Below are positions 9,615 to 17,927 of a stretch of 64,000 bases of DNA, one piece after another. The stretch spans positions 744,001 through 808,000 of the forward strand of contig NZ_CP188257.1 of the NCBI RefSeq assembly GCF_049994355.1, in the 5' to 3' direction. Origin of the DNA: Angustibacter sp049994355. Its GTDB lineage: Bacteria > Actinomycetota > Actinomycetes > Actinomycetales > Angustibacteraceae. Positions within the stretch are counted from its first letter, which is position 1; each line of letters opens with the position of its first letter. The translations under genes and the position numbers were made by a program. The notes under the pieces are model-generated. The model saw nothing but the letters and a program-made list of their open reading frames with translations. It was not told the DNA's origin and ran no database searches.

Positions 9615-10870
9615 CAGCCGCCCTCCGCCGCGGTGCTGACCGGCAGCGAGGCGAAGCCGTGAAAGCCCAGGAACGTGGTCCGTTGGGCCCGCTGCACGTC
9701 GGCCAGGCGAAACGCGGGTACCCGGGCCAAGAGCGCCTCCAGCGCGAGCCGGGTCTGCAGCCGGACGAGATCGGCGCCGACGCAGAAGTGCCGCCCGAAG
9801 CCGAACGACAGGTGGCGGTTGGGCGTCCGCGCCAGCCGCAGCTCCTCGGGCTGCTCGAACACGTCGGTGTCGTGGTTCCCGGAACCGGCGTAGAGCAGCA
9901 CCGGTTGGCCGCGGCGGATCTGCTGCCCGGAGTAGCTGAAGTCGTTCTTCGCGCGTCGTCCGATGAACTGCACGGGCGTGTCGTAGCGCAGCAGCTCCTC
10001 CAGGGCCGACTCCATCAGCCCCGGGTCCTGCCGCAGTCGCTGCTGCTCGGCCGGGTGCCGGGCCAACGCGTTCACCGAGTTGGTGATGATGTGCCGGCAC
10101 GGGGTGATGCCAGCGAACATCAACAGGATGCACTGGGCGTACACGTCGATCTCGGTGAACTGGTAGCCGTCGGTCTGCACCGTGCACAGCTGGTGCAGCA
10201 TGGTGGGCGCGCCGGCCGCGAGCGCTTCCGTGCGCCGTTCGCGGAAGTAGGTCACGAACTGCTTCACCGCCCAGTTCGCGGCGGCCGCGTCGGCGGCGAC
10301 GATCTCGCTCGAGCCGAACAGGTAGGCGACCGGATCGGCCCAGCTCGCCAGCCGGGCGTGGTCCTGCGCGGGAACGCCCACCAGGTCGGCGATGACGCGG
10401 GCCGGCAGCGGGCGGGCGAACTGCGTCACGAGATCGATCTCGTCGGCGGCCGGATCGATCTCGGCCAGCACGTCGTCGATGGCACCGCTCACCCGCGAAC
10501 GGAGGTCCGGTGGCGAGAAGCCCTCCCAGATCCGGCGCAGGTGGTGGCGGCGGATCGCGTGCTCGCCTCCGTCGTAGAAGGCCATCCAGTACTTGATCAC
10601 CTCGACCATGGCCATGAACGGTTCGCGATCGGCTGCCGGCAGTGCCTCCAACGGCAGGCTCGGCCGGTAGGTCGTCAGGTCGTCGGAGCGCAGCAGCGCC
10701 TGCACGTCGTGGTAGCGGAAGAACGACCACGACCCGGCGAACACCGGTGAGAAGAAGATCGGCCGGTGCTCACGCATCCAGGCGTAGGCGGGCAGCGGGT
10801 CGTCGATGAGGGTCTGGTTGTTGAGGTTGAAGACCGTGGGGTCGAAGCCGGACGAGAGCCGACTGGTCAT
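9614..10870 (-). CDS. Cytochrome P450 with unusual I-helix
   Basis: 418 residues. The AGGAGG site sits 6 bases before the ATG at 10870 and immediately before an alternative ATG at 10876, so I prefer 10870. The heme loop is intact (SFGFGRHFCVGADL, Cys as thiolate ligand) and the ExxR helix is present (EELLRYDTP). The I-helix reads LLMFAGITPCRHI where most bacterial P450s have AG[x][DE]TT: the acid-alcohol pair used for O2 activation is replaced by Thr-Pro. That suggests altered or peroxide-type chemistry, or a non-monooxygenase reaction. It follows the AAA gene after a short gap and overlaps the methyltransferase. No ferredoxin gene is adjacent. Confidence 0.92.
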   Translation of the reverse strand: MTSRLSSGFDPTVFNLNNQTLIDDPLPAYAWMREHRPIFFSPVFAGSWSFFRYHDVQALLRSDDLTTYRPSLPLEALPAADREPFMAMVEVIKYWMAFYDGGEHAIRRHHLRRIWEGFSPPDLRSRVSGAIDDVLAEIDPAADEIDLVTQFARPLPARVIADLVGVPAQDHARLASWADPVAYLFGSSEIVAADAAAANWAVKQFVTYFRERRTEALAAGAPTMLHQLCTVQTDGYQFTEIDVYAQCILLMFAGITPCRHIITNSVNALARHPAEQQRLRQDPGLMESALEELLRYDTPVQFIGRRAKNDFSYSGQQIRRGQPVLLYAGSGNHDTDVFEQPEELRLARTPNRHLSFGFGRHFCVGADLVRLQTRLALEALLARVPAFRLADVQRAQRTTFLGFHGFASLPVSTAAEGG

Positions 10871-10884
10871 GCTCATCCTCCTGG

Positions 10885-13800
10885 CTAGCGGCGTTCGGCG
10901 AGGGCCGCCTCAAGGTCTTGGACGGTCAGCACCTCGAGGTCCGACCGGCTGGGTGTGGCCAGGGTGCGCAGCCGGCCCGCCTGGCGGGTCACGGCCCGGT
11001 CCAGCAGCTGCCGTGCGAACCGGCCGTTGCCGAACGTCTCGCCTCGCGGCACCTGGGCGAAGTGGCTGCGCAGCAACGGGTACAGGCCCGGGTCGAGCTC
11101 GTACCCGGCGGTGGTGGCCAGCCGCTGGAAGATCTGCACCATCTCGTCGTCGTCGTAGGACGCGAAGACGATGCGACCGCTGAACCGTGAGCCCAGTCCG
11201 GGGTTGCTGGCCAGGAACCGGTCCATCTCGGGGCCGTAGCCCGCGACGATGACCACGACTTCGTCCCGGTGGTCCTCCATCAGCTTGACCAGGGTGTCGA
11301 TGGCCTCGCGCCCGAAGTCGTTGCCCCCGTCGGGTGGGCTCAGCGTGTACGCCTCGTCGATGAACAGCACGCCGCCGCGAGCCCGCTCGAAGACCTCGCG
11401 GGTGCGGTGCGCCGTGTGCCCGACGTACTGGCCCACCAGATCGGCGCGAGCCACCTCGACGAGCTGACCGGACTCCAGCACCCCCAGCGCCTGCAGCACT
11501 TCGCCGTACAGCCGCGCGACCGTCGTCTTGCCGGTGCCGGGTGGGCCGGAGAAGACGAGATGGCGACCGGTGGACGGCGCGGGCAGCCCGGCCGCCAGCC
11601 GGGCGCGGGAGGAGACCAGCAGGTCCACCAGGTCGGCGACCTCGCGCTTGACCCCGGCCAGGCCGACCATCTCGTGCAACCGGTCGAGCAGGGTCTCGAC
11701 GCGCTCGTCGGTGGCACCCGCGCCTGCCTCCGGGGCGGGACGGACGTCCTGCGGAAGCAGCCGGGCGAGCTCGTACTCCGGCAGCTCGGGTTGCTGGGCG
11801 AGCCGGTACGCCTGCCGGCCGAGCATCTCTTCGAAGAGGCTGCGAGCGGCCCGGGCGTTACCGAACGTCTCGCCCCGGGGCAGCTGGTCGAAGTACGTTT
11901 CCAGCGCGTCCCTGGTCTCGTACTCGATCGCGTAGTGGTGGGTCCGGCAGAGCCGCTCGACGATGGTGACCAGCTCGGACGAGCTGTAGCTGTCGAACTC
12001 GATCGTCTTGGCGAACCTGGACTGCAGGCCGGCGTTGGCGGAGAGGAAGGTGCGCATCTGCGGGGTGTAGCCGGCCACGACCACCACCAGCTCCTCGCGG
12101 TGGTCCTCCATCAGCTTGACCAGCGTGTCGATGGCCTCGCGCCCGAAGTCGTTGCCACCGCCGGAATCCGCGGGGCTGAGGGTGTATGCCTCGTCGACGA
12201 AGAGCACCCCGCCCAGGGCCTCGGTGAACTTCTCGGTCGTCTTCACCGCGGTGCCACCGATGTGCTCGGCCACCAGGTCGCTGCGGGACACCTCGACCAG
12301 CTGGCCACGGCTGAGCACGCCCAGCTCGGCCAGGATCTTCCCGTACAGCCGGGCCACCGTGGTCTTCCCGGTTCCGGGCGGTCCGGCGAACACCAGGTGC
12401 CGGGACATCGGCGGCGAGGAGAGCCCGGCTGACGCGCGTCGCCGCGCCACCTGGTGCAGCCCCACCAGCATGGCCACCTCGCGCTTGACCGCAGCCAGCC
12501 CCACCATCGCGTCCAGCTCGGCCAGCAGCGGACGTACCTCGTCGTCGGCCGGCGTTGATGTCGCTTCCGCCGCCGAGGCCGGTGTGGCGGCGGCGAGGTC
12601 GTGCCCGTTGACCGCGGGTGCGGCCGGTGCGTGGTGCAGGGCGCTGTCGACGGCGCGTTCGGCACCGCGTTCGGTCCGCTGGTCCGTCTCGACGTCCTCG
12701 ACCTGTACCTGTACCGAGCGCGTGGACGTCAGCACGCCATCGTCGTTGCCACGCAGCAGGCAGCGGATGAGGGTGACCGGCTCGGGGGTGTCCACGTCGA
12801 TGGCAGGTCCGGCGTTGTCGAGCAGCTCGACGTCGGTCAACCGGGTGGGACCGGACTCGATCCGCACGCCGGCCCCGCCGTTCTGCACCCGGGTTCGCCC
12901 GGCCTCGAACCTGGCGTCCTCGGCCACCAGCACGCCCACGCGGCGTGCGCCGCGGATCTCGCCCGATGTCAGCGTCGCGGTAGCGGAACCGAGGACGGCG
13001 ATACCCGTGGTGCAGTCGGCGACGCGCACGTCGTGCAGGGTGGCCAAGGACTCCTGCTCGACGGCCACGCCAACGTCCGCGCCGGTCACCGTGAGGTCCG
13101 ACAGCTGTGGGGTGCAGCTGCCGCTGAGCAGCACGCCGCCGAGCTCGCAGCCCTTGATCCGCAACCCTTCCAGGACCGGTGCGGCTTGCTCGAGCACCAC
13201 CACGCCCACGACCGGCAGCCTTTCGACGCCCAGCTGGTTCAGCCGCGGCGCGGCGGACCCGGCGACGTACACCGCGTGGCCGGTGCAGTCGGCCACGGTG
13301 CCGTCGGCCAGCACGGGAGCGGCCTGCTCGAGCACGACCACCGCGTGTCCGCGACAGCCGGACACGAGGTAGCCCGAGACCTCGGCCCGAGCGGCGCCGG
13401 TGAAGACCAGGCCGACGTCGCAGGAGTGCACGGCGAGGCCGGATGCGGTCAGCGAGGCGGTGTCCTGGACCACCAGCGCGGAGCCGGCGACGTCCCGCAC
13501 CTCGCAGTCGACCAGGCTGGGTGTGCCGGCCTGCGCGACCAGCACCCCGGTACCGCGGACGTCGTGGATGCGGCACCCGCGAAGCACCGGGCCGCCGGTG
13601 CTGGTGATGACGACGGCCGAGCCCTCGATGTCACCGATCTCGCAGTCCTGCACGGTGCCGGAGCCGGTCTCGATCACGATGCCGGCACCGTCCGGACTGT
13701 GCACCTGCCCGCCGATGACGTCCAGCCGTCCGTTGCCCGCGGCGTGCACGGCTGCCACCCCGTGCGCCCGCACGTTGCAGCGGTCCAGTCGCGCCGTCCC

Positions 13801-14094
13801 GCCGAGCACCTGCACGGTCGGTCGGTCGGCGCTTCCGCCACGCAGCTCGAGCTCGCGCAGCACGATGCTCCCGCCGACCACGAGGACGGCGCTGTCGTCG
13901 ACTCCTTCCAGCACAACGGTTCCGGGGCCGTCCTCGCTCACCAGGGTGATGTCGCGATCCAGCACGATGGGCCCGCGGTAGGTCCCCGGCTGGATGGCCA
14001 CGGTCGAGCCGACGGGTGCGCGCAGGACGACCGCGGCCAGGTCGTGGACGGTGCCGGAGGTGTTGCTGGACACGGACACGACGGTGCTGCTCAC
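10885..14094 (-). CDS. Right-handed beta-helix fused to two CbbX/EccA-type AAA+ ATPase modules
   Basis: 1,069 residues from a GTG that overlaps the previous gene's TGA (GTGA), with AGGAG 6 bases upstream. Residues about 1-480 are a pectin-lyase-like parallel beta-helix: entry TVAIQPGTYRG, then many short rungs such as GCRIHDVRGTGVLV and VADCTGHAVYVAG. Residues about 520-790 and 800-1069 are two AAA+ modules, each with Walker A (GPPGTGKTTVARLYG) and Walker B (GGVLF[VI]DEAYTL) followed by DFGREAIDTLVKLMEDH, the CbxX/CfqX family pattern shared with EccA of type VII systems. Both modules look catalytically intact. Predicted cytoplasmic. In this context it may act on WXG-type substrates or the giant proteins, which is inference. 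Confidence 0.9.
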   Translation of the reverse strand: MSSTVVSVSSNTSGTVHDLAAVVLRAPVGSTVAIQPGTYRGPIVLDRDITLVSEDGPGTVVLEGVDDSAVLVVGGSIVLRELELRGGSADRPTVQVLGGTARLDRCNVRAHGVAAVHAAGNGRLDVIGGQVHSPDGAGIVIETGSGTVQDCEIGDIEGSAVVITSTGGPVLRGCRIHDVRGTGVLVAQAGTPSLVDCEVRDVAGSALVVQDTASLTASGLAVHSCDVGLVFTGAARAEVSGYLVSGCRGHAVVVLEQAAPVLADGTVADCTGHAVYVAGSAAPRLNQLGVERLPVVGVVVLEQAAPVLEGLRIKGCELGGVLLSGSCTPQLSDLTVTGADVGVAVEQESLATLHDVRVADCTTGIAVLGSATATLTSGEIRGARRVGVLVAEDARFEAGRTRVQNGGAGVRIESGPTRLTDVELLDNAGPAIDVDTPEPVTLIRCLLRGNDDGVLTSTRSVQVQVEDVETDQRTERGAERAVDSALHHAPAAPAVNGHDLAAATPASAAEATSTPADDEVRPLLAELDAMVGLAAVKREVAMLVGLHQVARRRASAGLSSPPMSRHLVFAGPPGTGKTTVARLYGKILAELGVLSRGQLVEVSRSDLVAEHIGGTAVKTTEKFTEALGGVLFVDEAYTLSPADSGGGNDFGREAIDTLVKLMEDHREELVVVVAGYTPQMRTFLSANAGLQSRFAKTIEFDSYSSSELVTIVERLCRTHHYAIEYETRDALETYFDQLPRGETFGNARAARSLFEEMLGRQAYRLAQQPELPEYELARLLPQDVRPAPEAGAGATDERVETLLDRLHEMVGLAGVKREVADLVDLLVSSRARLAAGLPAPSTGRHLVFSGPPGTGKTTVARLYGEVLQALGVLESGQLVEVARADLVGQYVGHTAHRTREVFERARGGVLFIDEAYTLSPPDGGNDFGREAIDTLVKLMEDHRDEVVVIVAGYGPEMDRFLASNPGLGSRFSGRIVFASYDDDEMVQIFQRLATTAGYELDPGLYPLLRSHFAQVPRGETFGNGRFARQLLDRAVTRQAGRLRTLATPSRSDLEVLTVQDLEAALAERR

Positions 14095-15656
14095 TGGACG
14101 CTCCTAGGAGTCGGATCGGCGTCGTCCGCGGGTGCGGTCGCAAAAGGTTGGCCATCGTGGCCCGCACCCAGCGGCAGGCCGCGGCCGGCCAGCACCAGGT
14201 CGTCCTGCGGGTCGTGCTGGAGCGCGACGCGAAGCCGGTCGAGCACCTCTTCGTCGGGCAGTTGGCGGATCGGTGCGGTCAGGTCCTTCAGGAACACGGT
14301 CAGCGGCCCGCCGCCGGCGCCGGCGTCGACGTTCAGCACGCCGAACCGGGTGCCGGGCTGGAGCAGCACGGTGGGGCAGGGCGGGTCGGCGGCGGTCAGC
14401 AGGCGTTCGGTGCGCCGTCCCGAGGTCGACCACACGGCGTACTGCACCGGGCAGGTCGCCTCGGCACCCGGACGTCGTGCGGCGCCGACGAACGACGGTT
14501 CGACGATGACCTGACCCGGCTGCAGGCCGTTCACCGAGGCGCGCGTGACGTCCGCCGGGATGAAGACCGGACCGCGCAGGGCCGGAAGCACCTGCGTGCC
14601 GGCCATGGCACAAGACGCGAGCACCTGCCAGGCGGCGGCGTCCCGGCGGGCGGTGTCGTCCTGCCCCGCGCTCGGCTGCGCCGCGCGCAACGCCGCGTCG
14701 ACCTCGGCGGCCCGGTCGAGCAGGTAGGCGCGGACCGACACCAGCGAGGCCAACGGGTCGATGCCGGCCAGCGCCGACCGCAGGCCGGGCTGGAGCGCCA
14801 GCACGCCGGTCACGGCTCGGCTATGAGTCTCGTACCGCCAGCCGAGCAGCTCCTGCAGCGTCTGGCGGTCTTCGACCTGGGCGCCAGGCTGAACTCTGGT
14901 CCACGGCAGCGAGCCACCGGCGGTCGCCGGCTGCGCCGGCTCCGCGGCTTGCGCGGTCTGCGCGAGTTGCTCGACATCCGCGGCGGACGCCGCAGCCGGC
15001 GGTGCGGACAGGGTCCTGGAGGTCGTTGCATCCGTTGCCGCGGTTACCGCCGCCGGAGCCGTCACGGCTTCAGCGGCCGCAACGGCCACGACGGAATCCG
15101 GGGCTCGCCCGCCGGGCGGCTGCGGCCCGGACATCCCGGCCGGCCGCACAGCAGCGGGTACCGGTGAGCGCGCGACGAAGGCGGTCATGTCGAGTGGGAC
15201 CGAACCGCCCGACCCGGGCCGCCGGGGCGCCAGCTCGGGCAGCCGTCGGCCAACGACGCGCCCGCGAACCTGCAGCGACACAGCCGGCACACCACCGGAC
15301 GCGAACGGCCACCAGCACCAGAACGGCTCGCTCGCGAGCAGCAGGCCGTGGGCGGCGCGCACCGCACCGCTGCTCGCGTACACCGGGACGCCGAGGTAGG
15401 CCACGAGCGTCGTGGCCAGCTGCGGCGCCAGCCCGGCGTTCAGCGGCCTTCCGTGCGCAACGAGGACCACCGGACGACGCGCCCAGTCAGGGGTGCCGGC
15501 GACGTGCTCGGCCAAGTCCTGCACCGGCGCGGGCCCCCCATCGAGCACGAGCCCGGAGCCGTCCAGCTCGATGTGCACGGCGAACAGGCCGAGCGGCGGA
15601 TGCGGCAGCTCGCCGAGGCCGCGTGCCTGCAGCTGGATGCTGTCGGACGTCGTCAT
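14091..15656 (-). CDS. Polymorphic-toxin-like protein with decayed ADP-ribosyltransferase-type C-terminus
   Basis: 521 residues; its ATG overlaps the upstream gene's TGA (ATGA) and its own stop overlaps the AAA start. Residues about 10-150 (RPVVLVAHGRPLNAGLAPQL, YLGVPVYASS) resemble a small domain of actinobacterial polymorphic toxins that I cannot name. The middle is an Ala/Pro-rich linker. The C-terminal about 230 residues follow the order of toxin ADP-ribosyltransferases: a helical lobe, LPALRGPVF, then GQVIVEPSFVGA, then YAVWSTSGRR, then PTVLLQPGTRFGVL. The positions expected for the catalytic Arg, Ser-Thr-Ser and Glu are Ile-Pro, Val-Gly-Ala and Pro-Thr, so it should be inactive. It may be a structural adaptor or NAD/peptide-binding partner. 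The gene is secure, the fold call moderate. Confidence 0.7.
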   Translation of the reverse strand: MTTSDSIQLQARGLGELPHPPLGLFAVHIELDGSGLVLDGGPAPVQDLAEHVAGTPDWARRPVVLVAHGRPLNAGLAPQLATTLVAYLGVPVYASSGAVRAAHGLLLASEPFWCWWPFASGGVPAVSLQVRGRVVGRRLPELAPRRPGSGGSVPLDMTAFVARSPVPAAVRPAGMSGPQPPGGRAPDSVVAVAAAEAVTAPAAVTAATDATTSRTLSAPPAAASAADVEQLAQTAQAAEPAQPATAGGSLPWTRVQPGAQVEDRQTLQELLGWRYETHSRAVTGVLALQPGLRSALAGIDPLASLVSVRAYLLDRAAEVDAALRAAQPSAGQDDTARRDAAAWQVLASCAMAGTQVLPALRGPVFIPADVTRASVNGLQPGQVIVEPSFVGAARRPGAEATCPVQYAVWSTSGRRTERLLTAADPPCPTVLLQPGTRFGVLNVDAGAGGGPLTVFLKDLTAPIRQLPDEEVLDRLRVALQHDPQDDLVLAGRGLPLGAGHDGQPFATAPADDADPTPRSVQ

Positions 15657-16765
15657 GTCGGCGTCACCGCCTCGTGGTGCGCTGCGAGACCGAAGGCCGC
15701 CGCCAGCACCCGGTGTCGGGTCACCTCGTCGAGCTCGGCCGTGGCTGGGTCGCCCTGCGCCACCTGCTCCAACAGGTGATCGCCCAGCTCCGGGTCCAGC
15801 GGGACGCCGTGCTGCTCCAGGTAGTACGCCAATGACTCCGGCCACACCCAACGACCGTCGCTGCGCAACGACGTGGGCACCACCGCACCGCGGCGGTGGT
15901 CGACCCGGTCGTCTACCCGCTCCGTCGCCGCGACGACGAGTGGGGCGGAGCGCAACGCCGTCAGCAACGCCGGAGTGCTGCTGCTCGCCGCTGCGGGACG
16001 GTGCTCGGCGGGCTCGCGAGCGAGCCGGACGACGGGCAGCTCGGCTCGCGCCCAGAGCAGCGCCGACGTCGCGCGGGCGCTCGCGGCGTACGGGTTCGGC
16101 CGGGTGGCGGCCGCTTCCACCTCGACCATGCAGCACGCGCCGTCCGGTCCGTCGCTGGCCCGGGCCAGCCGGTTCGCGAGATCGGCCGCGACAGACGCGG
16201 TCGCCGTCGGGGCGAGCGAGACGAGAAAGATCCGGCACGGAGCCGGCCAGCCGGCCCCGCTGCCGGGCCGGCGCCAGGCGCGCCAGACTGCCACTGATGC
16301 TGGGTCGGCGGCGGCGACGTCCAGGACGGCCCGATCCACCGCGTCGAGCTGTCCGGCGGCCGGACCGGTCAGGTCGGCCGGCATCCCCAGGTCGTCGTCG
16401 ACGAACGGTGAGAAGCTCCACAACCGCGCAGTGCGGGCGCTTGCCGCCAGCACCCCGGCCTCGTCGCTCACGCCCACCTCGTCGAGCAGCGCCACGGCCG
16501 GGTCTGACTCGTCCAACGTCGAACGCAGCACGCCCAGCTCGTCCAGCGTCAGCTGCTCGCGGGCGATCAGCAATCCGGTTGCCAGCACCTCCGTCAGCTC
16601 GCGGGTGTCGCCACCAGCAAGCAGGCCGCGGCACTCGCGCACCAGCTCGTCCTGCCCGCTCGACGCCAGGCGCAGCAGCAGCTGGTGCAGGGTGGCCACG
16701 ACCGCCTGCTCGGACCCGTCGGTCCTTCCCGCGGGAGCTGGGCTTGGAGCCTTGGTGCCGTGCAT
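15653..16765 (-). CDS. Unknown helical protein, first gene of the AAA/P450 operon
   Basis: 370 residues from ATG 16765, with GGAGG 5 bases upstream. The first about 120 residues are predicted helical and acidic (LHQLLLRLASSGQDELVREC). The middle has a Rossmann-like alternation (CRIFLVSLAPTATASVAADL). The end carries SLRSDGRWVWPESLAYYLEQ followed by HGVPLDPELGDHLLEQ, a WxWPE..YYL..HG pattern that I recall from other actinomycete proteins of unknown function. No signal peptide, membrane segment or catalytic motif. It is preceded by a SigL-type promoter and overlaps the next gene, so it is coexpressed with the pseudo-ART, AAA, P450 and methyltransferase genes. Confidence 0.8.
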   Translation of the reverse strand: MHGTKAPSPAPAGRTDGSEQAVVATLHQLLLRLASSGQDELVRECRGLLAGGDTRELTEVLATGLLIAREQLTLDELGVLRSTLDESDPAVALLDEVGVSDEAGVLAASARTARLWSFSPFVDDDLGMPADLTGPAAGQLDAVDRAVLDVAAADPASVAVWRAWRRPGSGAGWPAPCRIFLVSLAPTATASVAADLANRLARASDGPDGACCMVEVEAAATRPNPYAASARATSALLWARAELPVVRLAREPAEHRPAAASSSTPALLTALRSAPLVVAATERVDDRVDHRRGAVVPTSLRSDGRWVWPESLAYYLEQHGVPLDPELGDHLLEQVAQGDPATAELDEVTRHRVLAAAFGLAAHHEAVTPT

Positions 16766-16845
16766 CGAGCCTCCGTGCAGGGTGCGGGCATGGGGTTGAC
16801 GTGCGTTGCTGCAGGACCCGCCGGCTTCGGCAGACAGACATCACG

Positions 16846-16873
16846 AGAACGAGCCCTCGACGACGATGGTTCA
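16846..16873 (-). promoter_or_regulatory. SigL-type ECF promoter of the five-gene operon
   Basis: On the minus strand TGAACC (16873-16868), a 16-base spacer, then CGTTCT (16851-16846), about 80 bases before the ATG at 16765. It matches the TGAACC...CGT promoter class of SigL-like ECF factors and is arranged back to back with the plus-strand copy at 16902. Confidence 0.7.
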
Positions 16874-16901
16874 TCGCCGGCGGGCGCCCCGGCGGGCCCG
16901 A

Positions 16902-16929
16902 TGAACCCGAACGGCGCGGTCCGCGTTGT
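16902..16929 (+). promoter_or_regulatory. SigL-type ECF promoter of the anti-sigma gene
   Basis: TGAACC (16902-16907), a 16-base spacer, CGTTGT (16924-16929), 77 bases before the ATG at 17007. The GATGAACC here and GGTTCATC at 16868-16875 form an 8-bp inverted repeat around a GC-rich centre, giving a symmetric divergent promoter. This 241-bp gap holds nothing else that I can support. Confidence 0.7.
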
Positions 16930-17006
16930 TGCTCCTGAACGAGGCGGGCGGGAGCCGTCTGTCATCGTGACTCCGTGCTGACGGACGGCGCGACAGGCGA
17001 GGACGC

Positions 17007-17927
17007 ATGGGCAATGAAGTTGGTGGCAGCTGGATCTGGGCGGGGTCAACGTCGGCGAGCGAGGATCCCAGAGCGCCTCGGCGCGACGTGGGCCGGCCAG
17101 TCGGTGAGCCGCGGGCAGCCGGCGAACACGCCGAGGAGTTCGAGGACCTGACCATGCTGGTCCTGGCGGCACTGTCGCCGGACGAGCGGGCGGCCACGCT
17201 TGCGCACGTGGCCGGGTGCTTGCGCTGCCAGCGGATGCGGGCGAGCCTCGAGCTGGGCGTGCAGGCGCTCGACCGGGTGCCCGCTGAGATGTTCCTCGAC
17301 GGCCCGCCGAAGGGCGCGCCAGGACTGGTGCGGGGCGCGATGCGCCGGTTCGAAGGTGACGCCGGTCCTGCCGGGGGGCTGCCGTCGATCCCGGCCGGGG
17401 GCCGCGCCGATCGCCGCTCCGATCGCCGCTCCGATCGCCGCTCCGATCGCCGCTCCGATCGCAGGGTCGGTCGTCGGGTCGGTCGCTCAGGCAGCCGACT
17501 GCTGGCGGCCGCGGCAATCGTCGTCGTGCTGGTCACCGGCGGCGTCGTGCTGGCCGCTCCGGTGAGCCCAGCCCCGTCGGTGACGACGCTGCCGAAACGA
17601 CCGCCGGGACCGGCCGCGGTGGCCGGCACCCGCATCGGGTCCGTGGTGAACCGGACGACCCGCGCCCGGCTGGAGTACCGTGTCGAGCCCGCGATCGGTT
17701 GGGTTCGGCTGCAGGTCTCGGCCCGCAACCTGCCTACCGGGGTCTGCCGGCTGGTGGTGGTCTCAACGTCCGGTCAGAGCGAGCAGGCAGCCAGCTGGTT
17801 TGTCTCCGCCGCGGCAGTCGGCCCGGGCCCGACGGTCCAGGGGGCTGCCGCGATCGCTGCGGCCGACGTGGCCAGCGTTCAGCTGCTGGACCAGCGCGGT
17901 GTCGTCCTGGTCAGTGCGGCTCTCTAG
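17007..17927 (+). CDS. Membrane-anchored zinc-type anti-sigma factor (RslA-like)
   Basis: 306 residues; GGCGAGG precedes the ATG. A ZAS-type motif, HVAGCLRC (His-x3-Cys-x2-Cys, about residues 70-77), would bind zinc and the sigma factor in the cytoplasm. A basic DRRS tandem repeat (17409-17462) leads to one transmembrane helix (LLAAAAIVVVLVTGGVVLAA, about residues 165-185). The outer about 110 residues look beta-rich, as in RslA-type sensors. The gene is convergent with the sigma gene and their 3' ends overlap by 17 bp, unlike the usual sigma/anti-sigma operon. It has its own SigL-type promoter, giving negative feedback. Redox sensing through the zinc centre is family knowledge, not shown here. 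Confidence 0.85.
   Translation: MGNEVGGSWIWAGSTSASEDPRAPRRDVGRPVGEPRAAGEHAEEFEDLTMLVLAALSPDERAATLAHVAGCLRCQRMRASLELGVQALDRVPAEMFLDGPPKGAPGLVRGAMRRFEGDAGPAGGLPSIPAGGRADRRSDRRSDRRSDRRSDRRVGRRVGRSGSRLLAAAAIVVVLVTGGVVLAAPVSPAPSVTTLPKRPPGPAAVAGTRIGSVVNRTTRARLEYRVEPAIGWVRLQVSARNLPTGVCRLVVVSTSGQSEQAASWFVSAAAVGPGPTVQGAAAIAAADVASVQLLDQRGVVLVSAAL
17409..17462 (+). repeat. 12-nt tandem repeat encoding DRRS
   Basis: Four copies of gatcgccgctcc and a partial fifth encode (DRRS)4 plus DR just inside the membrane helix of the anti-sigma factor. It makes a strongly positive juxtamembrane stretch that fits an inside orientation of the N-terminal part and may vary in copy number between strains. Confidence 0.85.

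Noticed and set aside
9615..10730. Upstream extension of the methyltransferase frame (653 codons)
   Set aside because: It would overlap the P450 completely. The ATG at 9614 has GGAGG and a TGATG coupling.
9596..10750. Plus-strand frame of 384 codons over the P450
   Set aside because: Antisense shadow of a well-supported P450 with heme loop and ExxR.
12601..14514. Plus-strand frame of 637 codons over the beta-helix/AAA gene
   Set aside because: Antisense to an intact gene with two Walker motifs. The composition is His/Gly/Asp-rich, typical of a shadow.
15657..16874. Upstream extension of the 14091-15656 frame to 16874 (927 codons)
   Set aside because: The extension overlaps the whole 370-residue gene in another frame and is Arg/Gly/Pro-rich. 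The ATGA overlap at 15653-15656 gives the natural start.
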